Origin: Liquorilactobacillus satsumensis DSM 16230 = JCM 12392
GTDB lineage: Bacteria; Bacillota; Bacilli; Lactobacillales; Lactobacillaceae
NCBI RefSeq assembly: GCF_001435195.1
Contig: NZ_AZFQ01000050.1
Location: forward strand, 1-64,000
Direction of reading: 5' to 3'
DNA length: 64,000 bases
Made by a program: the position numbers and the translations under genes
Shown here: in pieces, positions 55,970 through 64,000 of the stretch
How positions within the stretch are numbered: the first letter of the stretch is position 1
How the letters are laid out: every line of letters starts with the position of its first letter
The notes under the pieces: model-generated
Told to the model about the DNA's origin: nothing
Seen by the model: only the letters and a program-made list of their open reading frames with translations
Databases searched by the model: none

Positions 55970-56056
55970 AAGTACACTTTAACATAAGGGTGTTACAAAA
56001 AAATGATTAAATGTAAAATCAAAAGAGGCTGGGACAATAGTCAAAAATCTATATTA

Positions 56057-56647
56057 GGTTCTGGTGCAAAAATTTTCAGACAACTCTATTTCGAGTATAA
56101 CTAGCCTAAAAAGCGAGGTAGTTATGATGAAAAATTATTTTAAAGAGCGGCATTTCCAGAAAGACATTATTTTGGTAGCCGTTGGCTGCTATTTCAGATT
56201 TTCATTGAGCTATCGTGATATTGTTGAAATATTACGTGACCGTTACCATTCATCATACAACCATTATGTGCTGGGTTCACCATCACGGGCCACTATTCAA
56301 ATTATTATGGCGGAACGTTAAAAGCCATTAAACAAGTGGTTAAGGATGGATTATTGCCAACGGAGAATCACCCGTGCTCTAAATATCGTAATAATTTGAT
56401 TGAACAAGATCATCGGCTAATTAAACATGTCTTGGTAAAATCAAGTGACTTTCAATCGCTACGAACGGCTTTAAAAACCCTAAGTGGGATTGAAGTCATG
56501 CATCAGCTACATAAAACAAGCCAAAGAGAGCCTAATATCTTTGGTTTTTCGGCATTACAATCGTTAACCGAATTAGTAGCAAACTAGTATAGTAATGACT
56601 GTCAAAATGTGATAAACAGGTTTCTTTATTATTTTTGCACCGGAACC
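56057..56647 (+). mobile_element. Degenerate IS6-family element, copy 2
   Basis: 591 bases with the same ends as copy 1. It keeps MKNYFKERHFQKDIILVAVG and the C-terminal TLSGIEVMHQLHKTSQREPNIFGFSALQSLTELVAN, but a 5-base deletion near 56244 shifts frame. The central part with the first two catalytic Asp residues is absent, exactly as in copy 1. The E of the DDE triad region (NNLIEQDHR) remains. Confidence 0.85.
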
Positions 56648-56753
56648 ATAAAATTTAGCTTGTACCTGATAGGCACGAAATTCGGCCACTTGTGCAATTT
56701 TGGTTTACTATAAAACAAAGCTATGTTCTACTAAAAGTACGGAAGGAATAATT

Positions 56754-57197
56754 ATGAAAATCAGAGTTGAAATTAATCGCAGCCTTGATGATACAGAGGT
56801 TATTATCCATGCTCCGTCAGATAATAAAGCTCATGAAATCTATCAGCTACTGCAAAAAAAGACCAAGCTGCAAACGTTAAAACTTTATGCGGCGACAACT
56901 GAATATTATCTGAGTGTTACTGAAATTCTCTTTTTTGAGACTGATGGTCGTCAAATCAGTGCCCATACTGCCGAACAAAGTTATACAACGCATTATCGTT
57001 TATATGAATTGGAAGAACTTTTACCCCAGATGTTTATGCGTGTTTCTAAATCCACGATTTTGAATACGGAGAAAATTTTTTCATTAACACATTCAATCTC
57101 GAGTTACTTGGTGTGTTTTCAAAATTCATATAAACAAGTTTATGTGTCGCGGAAATATTATAAAGAACTCAAGCAGCGACTTGAAGAAAGGGAGTAA
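56754..57197 (+). CDS. LytTR-domain DNA-binding protein
   Basis: A 147-residue protein. A short N-terminal part is followed by a LytTR domain (about residues 45-145) with EYYLSVTEILFFETDGRQI and FMRVSKSTILNTEKIFSL. There is no receiver domain, so it is not a typical response regulator. The start MKIRVEIN follows GGAAGGA. It is 2 bases from a LiaF-like gene; this pair recurs in Firmicutes and may answer to envelope stress (inference). Confidence 0.85.
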   Translation: MKIRVEINRSLDDTEVIIHAPSDNKAHEIYQLLQKKTKLQTLKLYAATTEYYLSVTEILFFETDGRQISAHTAEQSYTTHYRLYELEELLPQMFMRVSKSTILNTEKIFSLTHSISSYLVCFQNSYKQVYVSRKYYKELKQRLEERE

Positions 57198-57199
57198 GT

Positions 57200-57904
57200 A
57201 TGATGAAACGGCAAAGATGGTTTTGGGGAGTTTTTTTCCTGTTGTGCGGATTACTTTTAATTGCAAGCAAAGTTGGATGGCTAGGAGGAAGTCTTGGATT
57301 TTGGAGTATTATTTTTACCGTGTTCTTTATTGCAGGTTTAGTTGAAGGACTGGTTCATTTCAACATCCCGGTGATTGTGTTTTCGGTGGCCTTTTTACTA
57401 ATTGTCTATGCCAAACAACTTGGAATTACACAGCTAGTGCCATGGACAATTTTAGGTGCAGCAGTTTTTATTTCAGTCGGGTTGTCACTTCTTTTTCATG
57501 CTCGCTTCATTCATCTTAATCACTTGCGTTTGACCACTCCTTCTTCAGGTAAAGCGAGTTCAGCACAAGTAAAAATTGATGCTAAAATGGTGTCTACAAT
57601 TCGCTATGTTAGATCTGAGGATTTTAAAGAAGCAGCAATCACGGCTTCAATGGCCAGTTTGAAAGTTTATTTCGATGATACGCTGATTAAAGGTGATTCT
57701 GCAGTCATTAATATTCATGGGTCACTTAGTGGAATTGAACTTTATGTACCTAAAACTTGGGATATTATAGTGCAAGTTGAACCTGTTTTAAGTGGAATTG
57801 AAGAAAAAGGTGGCGGTGTGACTGTTGCAGAAACTGCACGACCACGCGTGTATCTTAAGGGCGACTTGAATCTTTCGGGGCTTGAAATTAACTATATTTT
57901 TTGA
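57200..57904 (+). CDS. LiaF-like membrane protein
   Basis: A 234-residue protein. Four short hydrophobic segments fill residues 1-100 (WFWGVFFLLCGLLLIASKVGW and following), and a C-terminal beta-rich domain has DAKMVSTIRYVRSEDFKEAAITASMASLKVYFDD, INIHGSLSGIELYVPKTWDIIVQVEPVLSGIEEKG. This is the LiaF/DUF2154 layout, whose members inhibit the LiaRS system. No histidine kinase is nearby; the LytTR protein is the likely partner. Confidence 0.82.
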   Translation: MMKRQRWFWGVFFLLCGLLLIASKVGWLGGSLGFWSIIFTVFFIAGLVEGLVHFNIPVIVFSVAFLLIVYAKQLGITQLVPWTILGAAVFISVGLSLLFHARFIHLNHLRLTTPSSGKASSAQVKIDAKMVSTIRYVRSEDFKEAAITASMASLKVYFDDTLIKGDSAVINIHGSLSGIELYVPKTWDIIVQVEPVLSGIEEKGGGVTVAETARPRVYLKGDLNLSGLEINYIF

Positions 57905-57987
57905 AAAATTTAGTGAAAGATTAAGAGTATTCTAAGAGAATTGAAAAATGGAGTATTTAGAAAAATAAGTTTAGGAGAAGAGTAGAG

Positions 57988-59709
57988 ATGGATATTTTAA
58001 AACCGCATTTTAAGCAAAATGTTGGCATGATTATCGGCGCGGTGATCGCAGTCGTTATTTTAGCAGCAAGTTCGTTATGGCAGCCGCGGCTTTTGCAGGA
58101 TATTATGAATGCAATTATTGCTGATCGAAAAGAACGTGTGCTTGTTTATGGCATACAACTAATTGTTTTAGCGCTAATCGGAATTGCAGCGGGGATTGCA
58201 AGTACCTTTTTTGCGGCTAAAGTTGCACAGGCAGTTGCTACTGATTTACGGGCACAGACTTATCAGAAGATTCAGACCTTCTCATTTGGAAACATTGAGC
58301 GTTTTTCTGCAGGCAGCCTAGTAGTACGTCTGATTAACGATATTAATCAGGTTTTGAACTTGGTAATGATGCTTCTAACACAATTATTACGTTTACCAAT
58401 TTTATTTTTAGGGGCGTTTATTTTAGGAATTTTGACAATTCCACGTTTGTGGTGGATCGAACTTTTAATGGTTGTCTTGGTTCTGGGACTTACCAGTCTG
58501 GTTTTTTCGCGCATGAGTAACCTTTTCATGCGTTTCCAGAAATGGGTGGACAATTTGAACTCGGTTGCAAAAGAATCAATGCAGGGAATCAGAGTGATTA
58601 AATCTTTTAATCAGGAACAAAGTGAAATTAAAAAGTTTGCAGGAGCAGCTGGTGAACTACGCGGACTCAACTTAACGATTGGTTATCTTTTTGCACTCTT
58701 AATTCCTTGTTTTATGCTAATTTCCAATTTGATGATTTTACTGGCAGTTTATTTGGTCGGAACAGGCATTACGGCTCACCCGGGTGAATTAGCAGCGATT
58801 GCTTCATATATTTCCTATTTGATGCAACTAATGCTTGCGATTATTATTGGGGCAATGACAATGACGATGTCTTCACGCGGGATGATTTCCTTAAGGAGAA
58901 TAAAAGAAGTCCTAAAAACGAAACCCGATGTTCAGTTTGATCCAAAGGCTCCTGTTCAAGATCTGGCTGGAAGTGTGGAATTCAAGCAAGTCACATTTTC
59001 TTATCCTGGAGCCAAAACACCTGCATTACGCGCTGTCAGTTTTAAGGTCAAAGCTGGGAATTTCGTAGGAATAGTCGGTTCGACAGGTTCTGGGAAATCA
59101 ACTTTAGCACAATTAATGGCGCGTTTATATGACCCTTCAGCTGGAGAGGTTGAAATTGGGGGGCAGAATTTGCGCAAGGTCAATGAAAAATCATTGCGCA
59201 AAGCAGTCAGCTTTGTTTTACAAAAAGCGATCCTTTTTTCAGGCTCAATTGCTGATAATTTAAAGCAGGGCAAAGCTGATGCAACCGAAAAAGAGCTTAG
59301 TTGGGCGGCAAATATAGCCCAGGCAACTGAATTTGTCGAAAAGTACACTGAAGGATTTGCACATCATGTTGAGGAACGCTCTTCCAATTATTCAGGTGGG
59401 CAGAAGCAGCGTTTGTCAATTGCACGAGGAGTTGTGGGTCGTCCCAATATTCTAATCTTGGATGATTCAACATCTGCATTGGATGCCAAGTCAGAAAAAT
59501 TGGTGCAAGAGGCTTTAGCACATGAACTTGCACAAACAACGGTGTTCATGATTGCTGAAAAAATTTCTTCAGTTATCAAAGCTGATCAGATCTTAGTTCT
59601 AGATCAAGGCAAGTTAGTTGGGAGTGGAACACATAGTCAACTGCTCCAAGATTCACAAATATATCGCGAAATTTATGCGGCGCAATTATCTAAAACAAAA
59701 AAGGGGTGA
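57988..59709 (+). CDS. Heterodimeric ABC exporter half, degenerate ATPase site
   Basis: A 573-residue fusion of six transmembrane helices and an ATPase. Walker A GSTGSGKST is near residue 362 and the signature is intact, YSGGQKQR near 470. Walker B ends LILDDSTSALD, with Asp where catalytic Glu is expected, and the H-loop reads MIAEKISS, with Glu replacing His. Such changes mark the non-catalytic site in LmrC/BmrC-type partners. It is 9 bases upstream of the canonical partner. Confidence 0.88.
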   Translation: MDILKPHFKQNVGMIIGAVIAVVILAASSLWQPRLLQDIMNAIIADRKERVLVYGIQLIVLALIGIAAGIASTFFAAKVAQAVATDLRAQTYQKIQTFSFGNIERFSAGSLVVRLINDINQVLNLVMMLLTQLLRLPILFLGAFILGILTIPRLWWIELLMVVLVLGLTSLVFSRMSNLFMRFQKWVDNLNSVAKESMQGIRVIKSFNQEQSEIKKFAGAAGELRGLNLTIGYLFALLIPCFMLISNLMILLAVYLVGTGITAHPGELAAIASYISYLMQLMLAIIIGAMTMTMSSRGMISLRRIKEVLKTKPDVQFDPKAPVQDLAGSVEFKQVTFSYPGAKTPALRAVSFKVKAGNFVGIVGSTGSGKSTLAQLMARLYDPSAGEVEIGGQNLRKVNEKSLRKAVSFVLQKAILFSGSIADNLKQGKADATEKELSWAANIAQATEFVEKYTEGFAHHVEERSSNYSGGQKQRLSIARGVVGRPNILILDDSTSALDAKSEKLVQEALAHELAQTTVFMIAEKISSVIKADQILVLDQGKLVGSGTHSQLLQDSQIYREIYAAQLSKTKKG

Positions 59710-59718
59710 GCATGCCAA

Positions 59719-61500
59719 ATGAAAGGGTTAAAAGATTCATTGGGGTATTTTAAACATTATTTACAGCCATACTGGAAAGGTTTGGTGTTTGTTGTCGGAC
59801 TAACAGTGCTGTCAACCTGGGCACAGATTGAAGCACCGATTTATTTAGGAAAAGCAATTACAGCTTTAAGCCGTTATTTAATTGCGTATAGCAATCCACT
59901 CACACGTCCGCATGCGTCACTTTCAAGTTTTCATAATGCGATCTGGTTAATTTTGATTTTCTTCATTTTAACGGTAGTTACGATGTTGATTTCAAGTCTG
60001 TGGATTTCTTATATTAATGGTTATTCAACGAATAATATGCAACGTGGGCTTTTCAAGAAGCTACAAAAAATGACGGTGCGGTATTTTGATAGTCATCAGG
60101 ACGGGAAAATCCTGTCACTTTTTACGTCTGATTTGGATAATATTTTCAATGCAATGAACCAGGCTGTTTTCGAATTGATTTCACAAATAATTTTGTATAT
60201 CGGTGTCTTGTGGATTATGTTCTCGTTGAACGTTAAATTGGCGTTTGCAACTGTGGCTTCCACGCCGTTTGTCATCTTGATTGCCTATATTATCATTAGA
60301 AAGGCACGTTTCTATATTGATAAGCAACAAGATGAAATCAGTGGCCTCAATGGCTATATCAATGAACAAATTAACGGACAAAAAATTATTATTACAAATG
60401 GACTTCAAAAAAAGTCTGTTGCGGAATTTAATGTCTTGAATGAACGTGTACGCCATGCAACTTTCAAAGGACAACTATATTCAGGATTACTCTTTCCAGT
60501 GATGCAAGGTCTCTCATTGTTAAACCTTGCAATTGTAATTGCGTATGGTTCTTGGATGGTGGTCAGTGGCGATCTTGGAAAAGCTGTTGGCATCGGTTTA
60601 ATAGTTACTTTTGTACAATATTCACAACAATATTTTCAACCAATTACACAGATCACATCGATGTACTCAATGATTCAGCTTGCATTGACAGGTGCTAAGC
60701 GGTTGGCACATGTGCTTAAGCAACCTGAAGAAGAACGGAATGCAAATGGCAGTGAGCTTAAGGAGATTAGGGAAGGCGTTGAGCTTCAAGACGTACATTT
60801 CGGATATGATCCTGACAAAGAAATCTTGCATGGAATCAATATCAAGGTTGAAAAGGGTAAGATGATTGCGCTGGTTGGCCCTACCGGCTCGGGAAAGACA
60901 ACAGTTATGAACTTATTGAACCGTTTCTATGATGTGACTTCTGGAAAAGTTCTCTTTGATGGTCAGGATACACGTGAGTTCTCATTATTTTCTTTACGGC
61001 AAAATATTGGGATTGTTTTACAGGACTCAATTTTATTTACTGGTACAATAGCCGACAATATCAAATTTGGAAAGCCAAATGCCACTGATCAACAAATGAT
61101 TGCGGCGGCAAAACAGGCTCATATTCATGATTATATTGAAAGTTTGCCAGATGGTTATCAGACAAAGGTCGATGATGAAAATTCTGTTTTATCGGTTGGT
61201 CAAAAACAGTTACTGAGCATTGCACGCACATTATTAACCGACCCAGCCTTTTTAATTCTTGATGAGGCGACTTCAAATGTTGATATGGTTACAGAAGAAA
61301 AAATCAAGCTGGCAATGGATAATGTGATTGCTGGACGAACAAGTTTTGTAATTGCACATCGTTTAAAAACGATTGTTGGGGCCGATCAAATTATTGTTTT
61401 AAAAGACGGTCAAGTCATTGAACAAGGTAAGCATGAACAGTTGTTAACACAAAAGGGCTTTTATTATAATCTTTACACTAACCAGATGGTATTTGAATAA
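59719..61500 (+). CDS. Heterodimeric ABC exporter half, catalytic ATPase site
   Basis: A 593-residue half-transporter with six helices. Walker A is GPTGSGKTT near residue 388, Walker B LILDEATSNVD near 510 and the H-loop VIAHRLKT near 543 are intact, but the signature reads LSVGQKQL instead of LSGGQ. The two subunits therefore complement each other: the full site uses this Walker B and His with the partner's signature. It resembles LmrD/BmrD multidrug exporters. The start follows GGGGTGAG. Confidence 0.9.
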   Translation: MKGLKDSLGYFKHYLQPYWKGLVFVVGLTVLSTWAQIEAPIYLGKAITALSRYLIAYSNPLTRPHASLSSFHNAIWLILIFFILTVVTMLISSLWISYINGYSTNNMQRGLFKKLQKMTVRYFDSHQDGKILSLFTSDLDNIFNAMNQAVFELISQIILYIGVLWIMFSLNVKLAFATVASTPFVILIAYIIIRKARFYIDKQQDEISGLNGYINEQINGQKIIITNGLQKKSVAEFNVLNERVRHATFKGQLYSGLLFPVMQGLSLLNLAIVIAYGSWMVVSGDLGKAVGIGLIVTFVQYSQQYFQPITQITSMYSMIQLALTGAKRLAHVLKQPEEERNANGSELKEIREGVELQDVHFGYDPDKEILHGINIKVEKGKMIALVGPTGSGKTTVMNLLNRFYDVTSGKVLFDGQDTREFSLFSLRQNIGIVLQDSILFTGTIADNIKFGKPNATDQQMIAAAKQAHIHDYIESLPDGYQTKVDDENSVLSVGQKQLLSIARTLLTDPAFLILDEATSNVDMVTEEKIKLAMDNVIAGRTSFVIAHRLKTIVGADQIIVLKDGQVIEQGKHEQLLTQKGFYYNLYTNQMVFE

Positions 61501-61535
61501 AAGTGTGCAAAAAGGTGTTAGGTTTTAAGGCTTAG

Positions 61536-61757
61536 AGTTCGAGCACATTAAGAAAGAAGTGCCGACAAACAGCGTTTAGTCTCCGTGGACTAAGGCCTGA
61601 GTTACAAGGTAACCCGGACTTGGTTACGCGTAAGGCAGACTTAGTCACAGGAGATTGCTGGGTGGAGCATGTTAAGAAAGAAGTGCCGACAAACAGCGTT
61701 TAGTCTCCGTGGACTAAGGTCTGAGTTACAAGGTAACCCGGACTTGATTACGTACAA
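61536..61757. repeat. Structured ~124-bp repeat array, locus B (inverted)
   Basis: About 1.8 units related to the array at 15241-15542 but on the opposite strand. The anchor GAAGTGCCGACA starts at 61556 and 61680 (124 bases). In the full unit GACTAAG (61588-61594) pairs with CTTAGTC (61640-61646), outer TCTCC with GGAGA, and inner GTAACC (61609-61614) with GGTTAC (61622-61627). It follows the ABC exporter gene; no coding frame is supported. Confidence 0.85.
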
Positions 61758-61768
61758 AATAAAGGAGA

Positions 61769-61879
61769 GTGTGACATAAGTCGGGAAAATTTGAGTACTA
61801 ACTCGAAATTACGAACATAGCGAGTACTTTGCTATGAGTAATTGGAAAGTCAGACGGAAGATTTTGACTTATGGAACAC
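61769..61879. other. Multi-hairpin intergenic element
   Basis: CATAAGTC (61775-61782) pairs with GACTTATG (61866-61873), extended outside by GTGT/ACAC and inside by AAAAT/ATTTT. Two hairpins lie within: GAGT/ACTC (61793-61804) and CATAGC/GCTATG (61816-61836). It looks like a folded RNA or a mobile palindromic element. No protein frame fits. Confidence 0.6.
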
Positions 61880-61895
61880 GTTTATCCGGAATAAA

Positions 61896-61945
61896 AGAGG
61901 GACCGTGACAAAAGTTAAATTTTGTCACAGCCCCCTTTATTTTTA
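61896..61945. terminator. Bidirectional terminator of the GTGACAAAAGTTAAATTTTGTCAC type
   Basis: GAGGGACCGTGACAAAA pairs with TTTTGTCACAGCCCCC around GTTAAA, with AAAA before and TTTATTTTT after. It separates the exporter operon from the convergent YfhO gene. A half of a similar element appears at 41-55 at the left edge, and a relative at 22611. Confidence 0.85.
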
Positions 61946-61969
61946 TACACTAGGCAGTGTTCCCCTTAA

Positions 61970-64000
61970 TCAGTTGTTAAGTTGCCATCGTCTGACTAAA
62001 AGTTGCCAACCAATTGCTGCTAGGAAACAGAACAAGCCGAAAAGACTAATTTTTGCACCTAATCGCAAGCCTGGGGTCCGATAGGAAAACTCGACTTGAT
62101 GGCTGCCAGCTTTTAAGGGAATTCCTAAGAAGCCGGTATTGGTCTGATAGGGTTTAACTGTGCGGCCATCGACACGCGCACTCCAGCCTTTTGAGTAAGG
62201 AATCGACGAAGTTAGAATTCCCTTTGTTTTCGTCGTAATTGTCCCGCTTAGATGATTAGCTGTGAATTTAAGCTGCTTGAGACGCTGTTTTTGCAGTTGC
62301 TTAACTTCTTTAAAATACTGGTTATCGATTTGGGTTGCTGTGATCTTCAACTTAAATCGATATGTCCCCAATTTTGACGGAGAAATTGTCAAAGAAGCAG
62401 GCAGCTGTGAAAAGAAGCCGAGATTCATTAAACCATAATTGACAGTTTTATAAAAAGAAAGTTCATCTTGGTTAGGCTGTGTGATTTTCTCAGTTCCTTT
62501 ACTGGAAGAAACACTCAAAGAATAGCTCTTGTCAGGTGTTCCCTTAAGCACGTGTGCACGCAAATAGCTATAATAGCTCAACCGTTGATTGAGTGAGAGT
62601 AAACCTGAATTTGAAGTTGTTTCGTGCGAAACATCCAATTGTAACTGCTTTTTAAGTGAAAATGGAGTGTAGTCCAAGTTCTCAAAATCTAAATGCAATT
62701 CGCTATTGCGGTATTTTTCAGGATTTTTCAAGATAATGGTGTAAGTTTCAGCACGATCTTCACGGGTAATTTTTTGCGTAGAGATTAGATTGCCACGGCT
62801 CGAAATAATAGTGTAAGGAACAGTTACAACATTCTTGGCTAAGGTCGCATGCTGGTATCCTTTACTGCTGTGGTTGCCAAGATAAACACCGCTAGCAAGT
62901 GCCCGTTCCTTTTCAGAGGCTGAAAGGTGACGATAGGTATGCGCGCTGATGACGGTATTTTGCCAATAAAGTAATGGAAAAGCATACTTGGTACGATAAC
63001 GCAGTGTTTGTTGATCGTTTGTTGAATGTTGATTAGCATCAAGATTTCTGGTTGCAGCTTTGTCTAAAGTATAACCGGCAGGGATCTTAGTATCGTTAGG
63101 CTGGTTAGCTTGAACGAAGAGATACCGGACTCCTAAGAAGTTGTTTAAAATAGTACGGTCGTCCATTTGCCCAAGCGGAATATTAGCTTCAAATTGAGAA
63201 TTATGCATACTGCTTGCAAAGTTCCCAATATTTTTATTTTGCAATGAGTAATAGGAGCTGATTGAATTAAGCTTGCTAGGTTGGGTATTGTACATGTGAA
63301 TTCCTGCACCCAGACTGTAATTTTGACTAATAGTTGAAACTCGGTATTGATTGTGTGGTTTTAATTGACGATCTAAGCCGGCATAGCGTAAAGCGGTCCA
63401 TTTTTCGAAGGCTTTTTGTGGCAGCATCTCGTTTGAGTAACCTCCGTTGTAAGGTGCTGCAAAGTAAACGGCATTGAGTGCGGTATTTGAGATTAGCAGG
63501 AGCATAAATATTAATTGCCAGTGACGGTTTTTCGAAGTTCGATAAAAGACAATCAGGCCATAGCTAATAAAAAGGAAGATCACCGGGATAAATAATTTTT
63601 CGTTATTCTGAAAGAAATAATTGATTAAGAGCAACAAACTGTAGCCTAGAAGGCAAAATGTAAATGCCCGCAGCATTCGAGGTGAGATTAGCTTAATATG
63701 ATTAATCAGCACACAGGTTGCAAGCGCAAGTGGCAGCACCAGTAACAGTGTCCAGCGATTGGAAGGCGAGGTCATTCCGTTAAAAAAAGCACCACAGGCA
63801 GGAAATAACAGCATAATTCCCCCTAGGATAAAACTTGTGCTCAAAATTGGATAATTGCGATGTTTTGCAATGATATAAAGCAATGCAAAGAAACTCAGAC
63901 TTGCAAAACCGAGTGCACTCCAGAAGTAAAAATCACGATTACCACCGTTAATTAACTGGGAAGGAAGCGCAAGATAATAATAGAGTGGGTATAATTTTAA
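61970..64000 (-). CDS. YfhO family membrane protein (5' end outside window)
   Basis: 676 residues are visible; the frame stays open to the right edge, so the N-terminus is missing. Hydrophobic helices in the visible N-terminal part (LYYYLALPSQLINGGNRDFYFW, then GGIMLLFPACGAFFNG) are followed by a large extracellular domain and a C-terminal helix (ISLFGLFCFLAAIGWQLLVRR). PYNGGYSNEMLPQKAFEKW and GIPLKAGSHQVEFSYRTPG are YfhO-like. In related bacteria YfhO glycosylates lipoteichoic acid. The internal Met-like TTG at 63881-63883 is not the true start. Confidence 0.85.
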   Translation of the reverse strand, partial: LKLYPLYYYLALPSQLINGGNRDFYFWSALGFASLSFFALLYIIAKHRNYPILSTSFILGGIMLLFPACGAFFNGMTSPSNRWTLLLVLPLALATCVLINHIKLISPRMLRAFTFCLLGYSLLLLINYFFQNNEKLFIPVIFLFISYGLIVFYRTSKNRHWQLIFMLLLISNTALNAVYFAAPYNGGYSNEMLPQKAFEKWTALRYAGLDRQLKPHNQYRVSTISQNYSLGAGIHMYNTQPSKLNSISSYYSLQNKNIGNFASSMHNSQFEANIPLGQMDDRTILNNFLGVRYLFVQANQPNDTKIPAGYTLDKAATRNLDANQHSTNDQQTLRYRTKYAFPLLYWQNTVISAHTYRHLSASEKERALASGVYLGNHSSKGYQHATLAKNVVTVPYTIISSRGNLISTQKITREDRAETYTIILKNPEKYRNSELHLDFENLDYTPFSLKKQLQLDVSHETTSNSGLLSLNQRLSYYSYLRAHVLKGTPDKSYSLSVSSSKGTEKITQPNQDELSFYKTVNYGLMNLGFFSQLPASLTISPSKLGTYRFKLKITATQIDNQYFKEVKQLQKQRLKQLKFTANHLSGTITTKTKGILTSSIPYSKGWSARVDGRTVKPYQTNTGFLGIPLKAGSHQVEFSYRTPGLRLGAKISLFGLFCFLAAIGWQLLVRRWQLNN

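Larger units (their letters stand above)
53307..56655. mobile_element. Fossil IS6-type composite transposon
   Basis: Two decayed IS6-family copies in the same orientation (53315-53825 and 56057-56647) enclose a MarR regulator and an MFS exporter. The 8 bases left of the first copy (53307-53314) and right of the second copy (56648-56655) are both ATAAAATT, an 8-bp target duplication as IS6 elements produce. The inner flanks do not match. So the whole unit probably inserted once as a compound element. Both transposases are broken, so it can no longer move by itself. Confidence 0.8.

Noticed and set aside
61842..62084. 80-codon plus-strand frame MESQTEDFDLW
   Set aside because: It runs through the folded element, the terminator and the antisense of the YfhO gene without a ribosome binding site.

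Overview
The window is AT-rich, gene-dense DNA from a low-GC Gram-positive lactic acid bacterium. The evidence is two methionine-type T-box leaders, purine-rich Shine-Dalgarno sequences, lipobox substrate-binding proteins, several PTS operons, and an L-sorbose locus and a D-sorbitol (gut) locus laid out much as in Lacticaseibacillus casei. Two chemoreceptors (one soluble, one membrane-bound) suggest a motile member of Lactobacillaceae such as Liquorilactobacillus or a motile Ligilactobacillus. That placement is inference.

Layout, left to right. (1) 115-858: a YbgA/DUF1722 protein and a pyrimidine-dimer glycosylase-like protein. (2) 956-7008: an L-sorbose locus: sorE and sorR leftward; sorF, PTS EIIA/B/C/D and an easily missed 57-codon membrane protein rightward; four copies of a SorR-type palindrome. 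(3) 7078-15132: sulfur amino acid genes: a Met T-box with a MetE-core methyltransferase, an NADH peroxidase-like flavoprotein, a second Met T-box with a cystathionine enzyme, and a CjaA-like amino acid ABC transporter. (4) 15241-22506: a structured repeat array, a soluble PAS chemoreceptor, three glycosyltransferases, an HrtBA-like ABC pair and a bile salt hydrolase-family enzyme. (5) 22817-28025: a Pho-box-like promoter, a PhnDCE-type transporter and a cytoplasmic nucleotidase. (6) 28264-41698: msrB, ogt, tRNA-Ala(CGC), a Na+/H+ antiporter, an OpuC-type osmolyte ABC transporter, a GT4 enzyme, a class-I glutamine amidotransferase, a Gfo/Idh protein, a DUF2207 protein and GtrA. (7) 42018-47287: the gut operon, whose regulator gutR carries an in-frame stop. 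(8) 47488-53089: a dCache chemoreceptor, a YitT protein, and glycerate kinase with a GntP transporter. (9) 53307-56655: a fossil composite transposon made of two decayed IS6-family copies around a MarR/MFS pair, flanked by an 8-bp target duplication. (10) 56754-61500: LytTR, a LiaF-like protein and a heterodimeric ABC exporter. (11) 61536-64000: a second, inverted copy of the structured repeat, another folded intergenic element, and a YfhO protein running off the right edge.

The sorbose and sorbitol systems converge: both import a hexose or hexitol as a phosphate and pass through D-sorbitol 6-phosphate to fructose 6-phosphate using closely similar short-chain dehydrogenases (SorF, GutF). The most notable observations are the ~124-bp repeat family at 15.3 kb and 61.6 kb, whose nested helices are kept by compensating base changes, the composite-transposon fossil, and the gutR nonsense codon.
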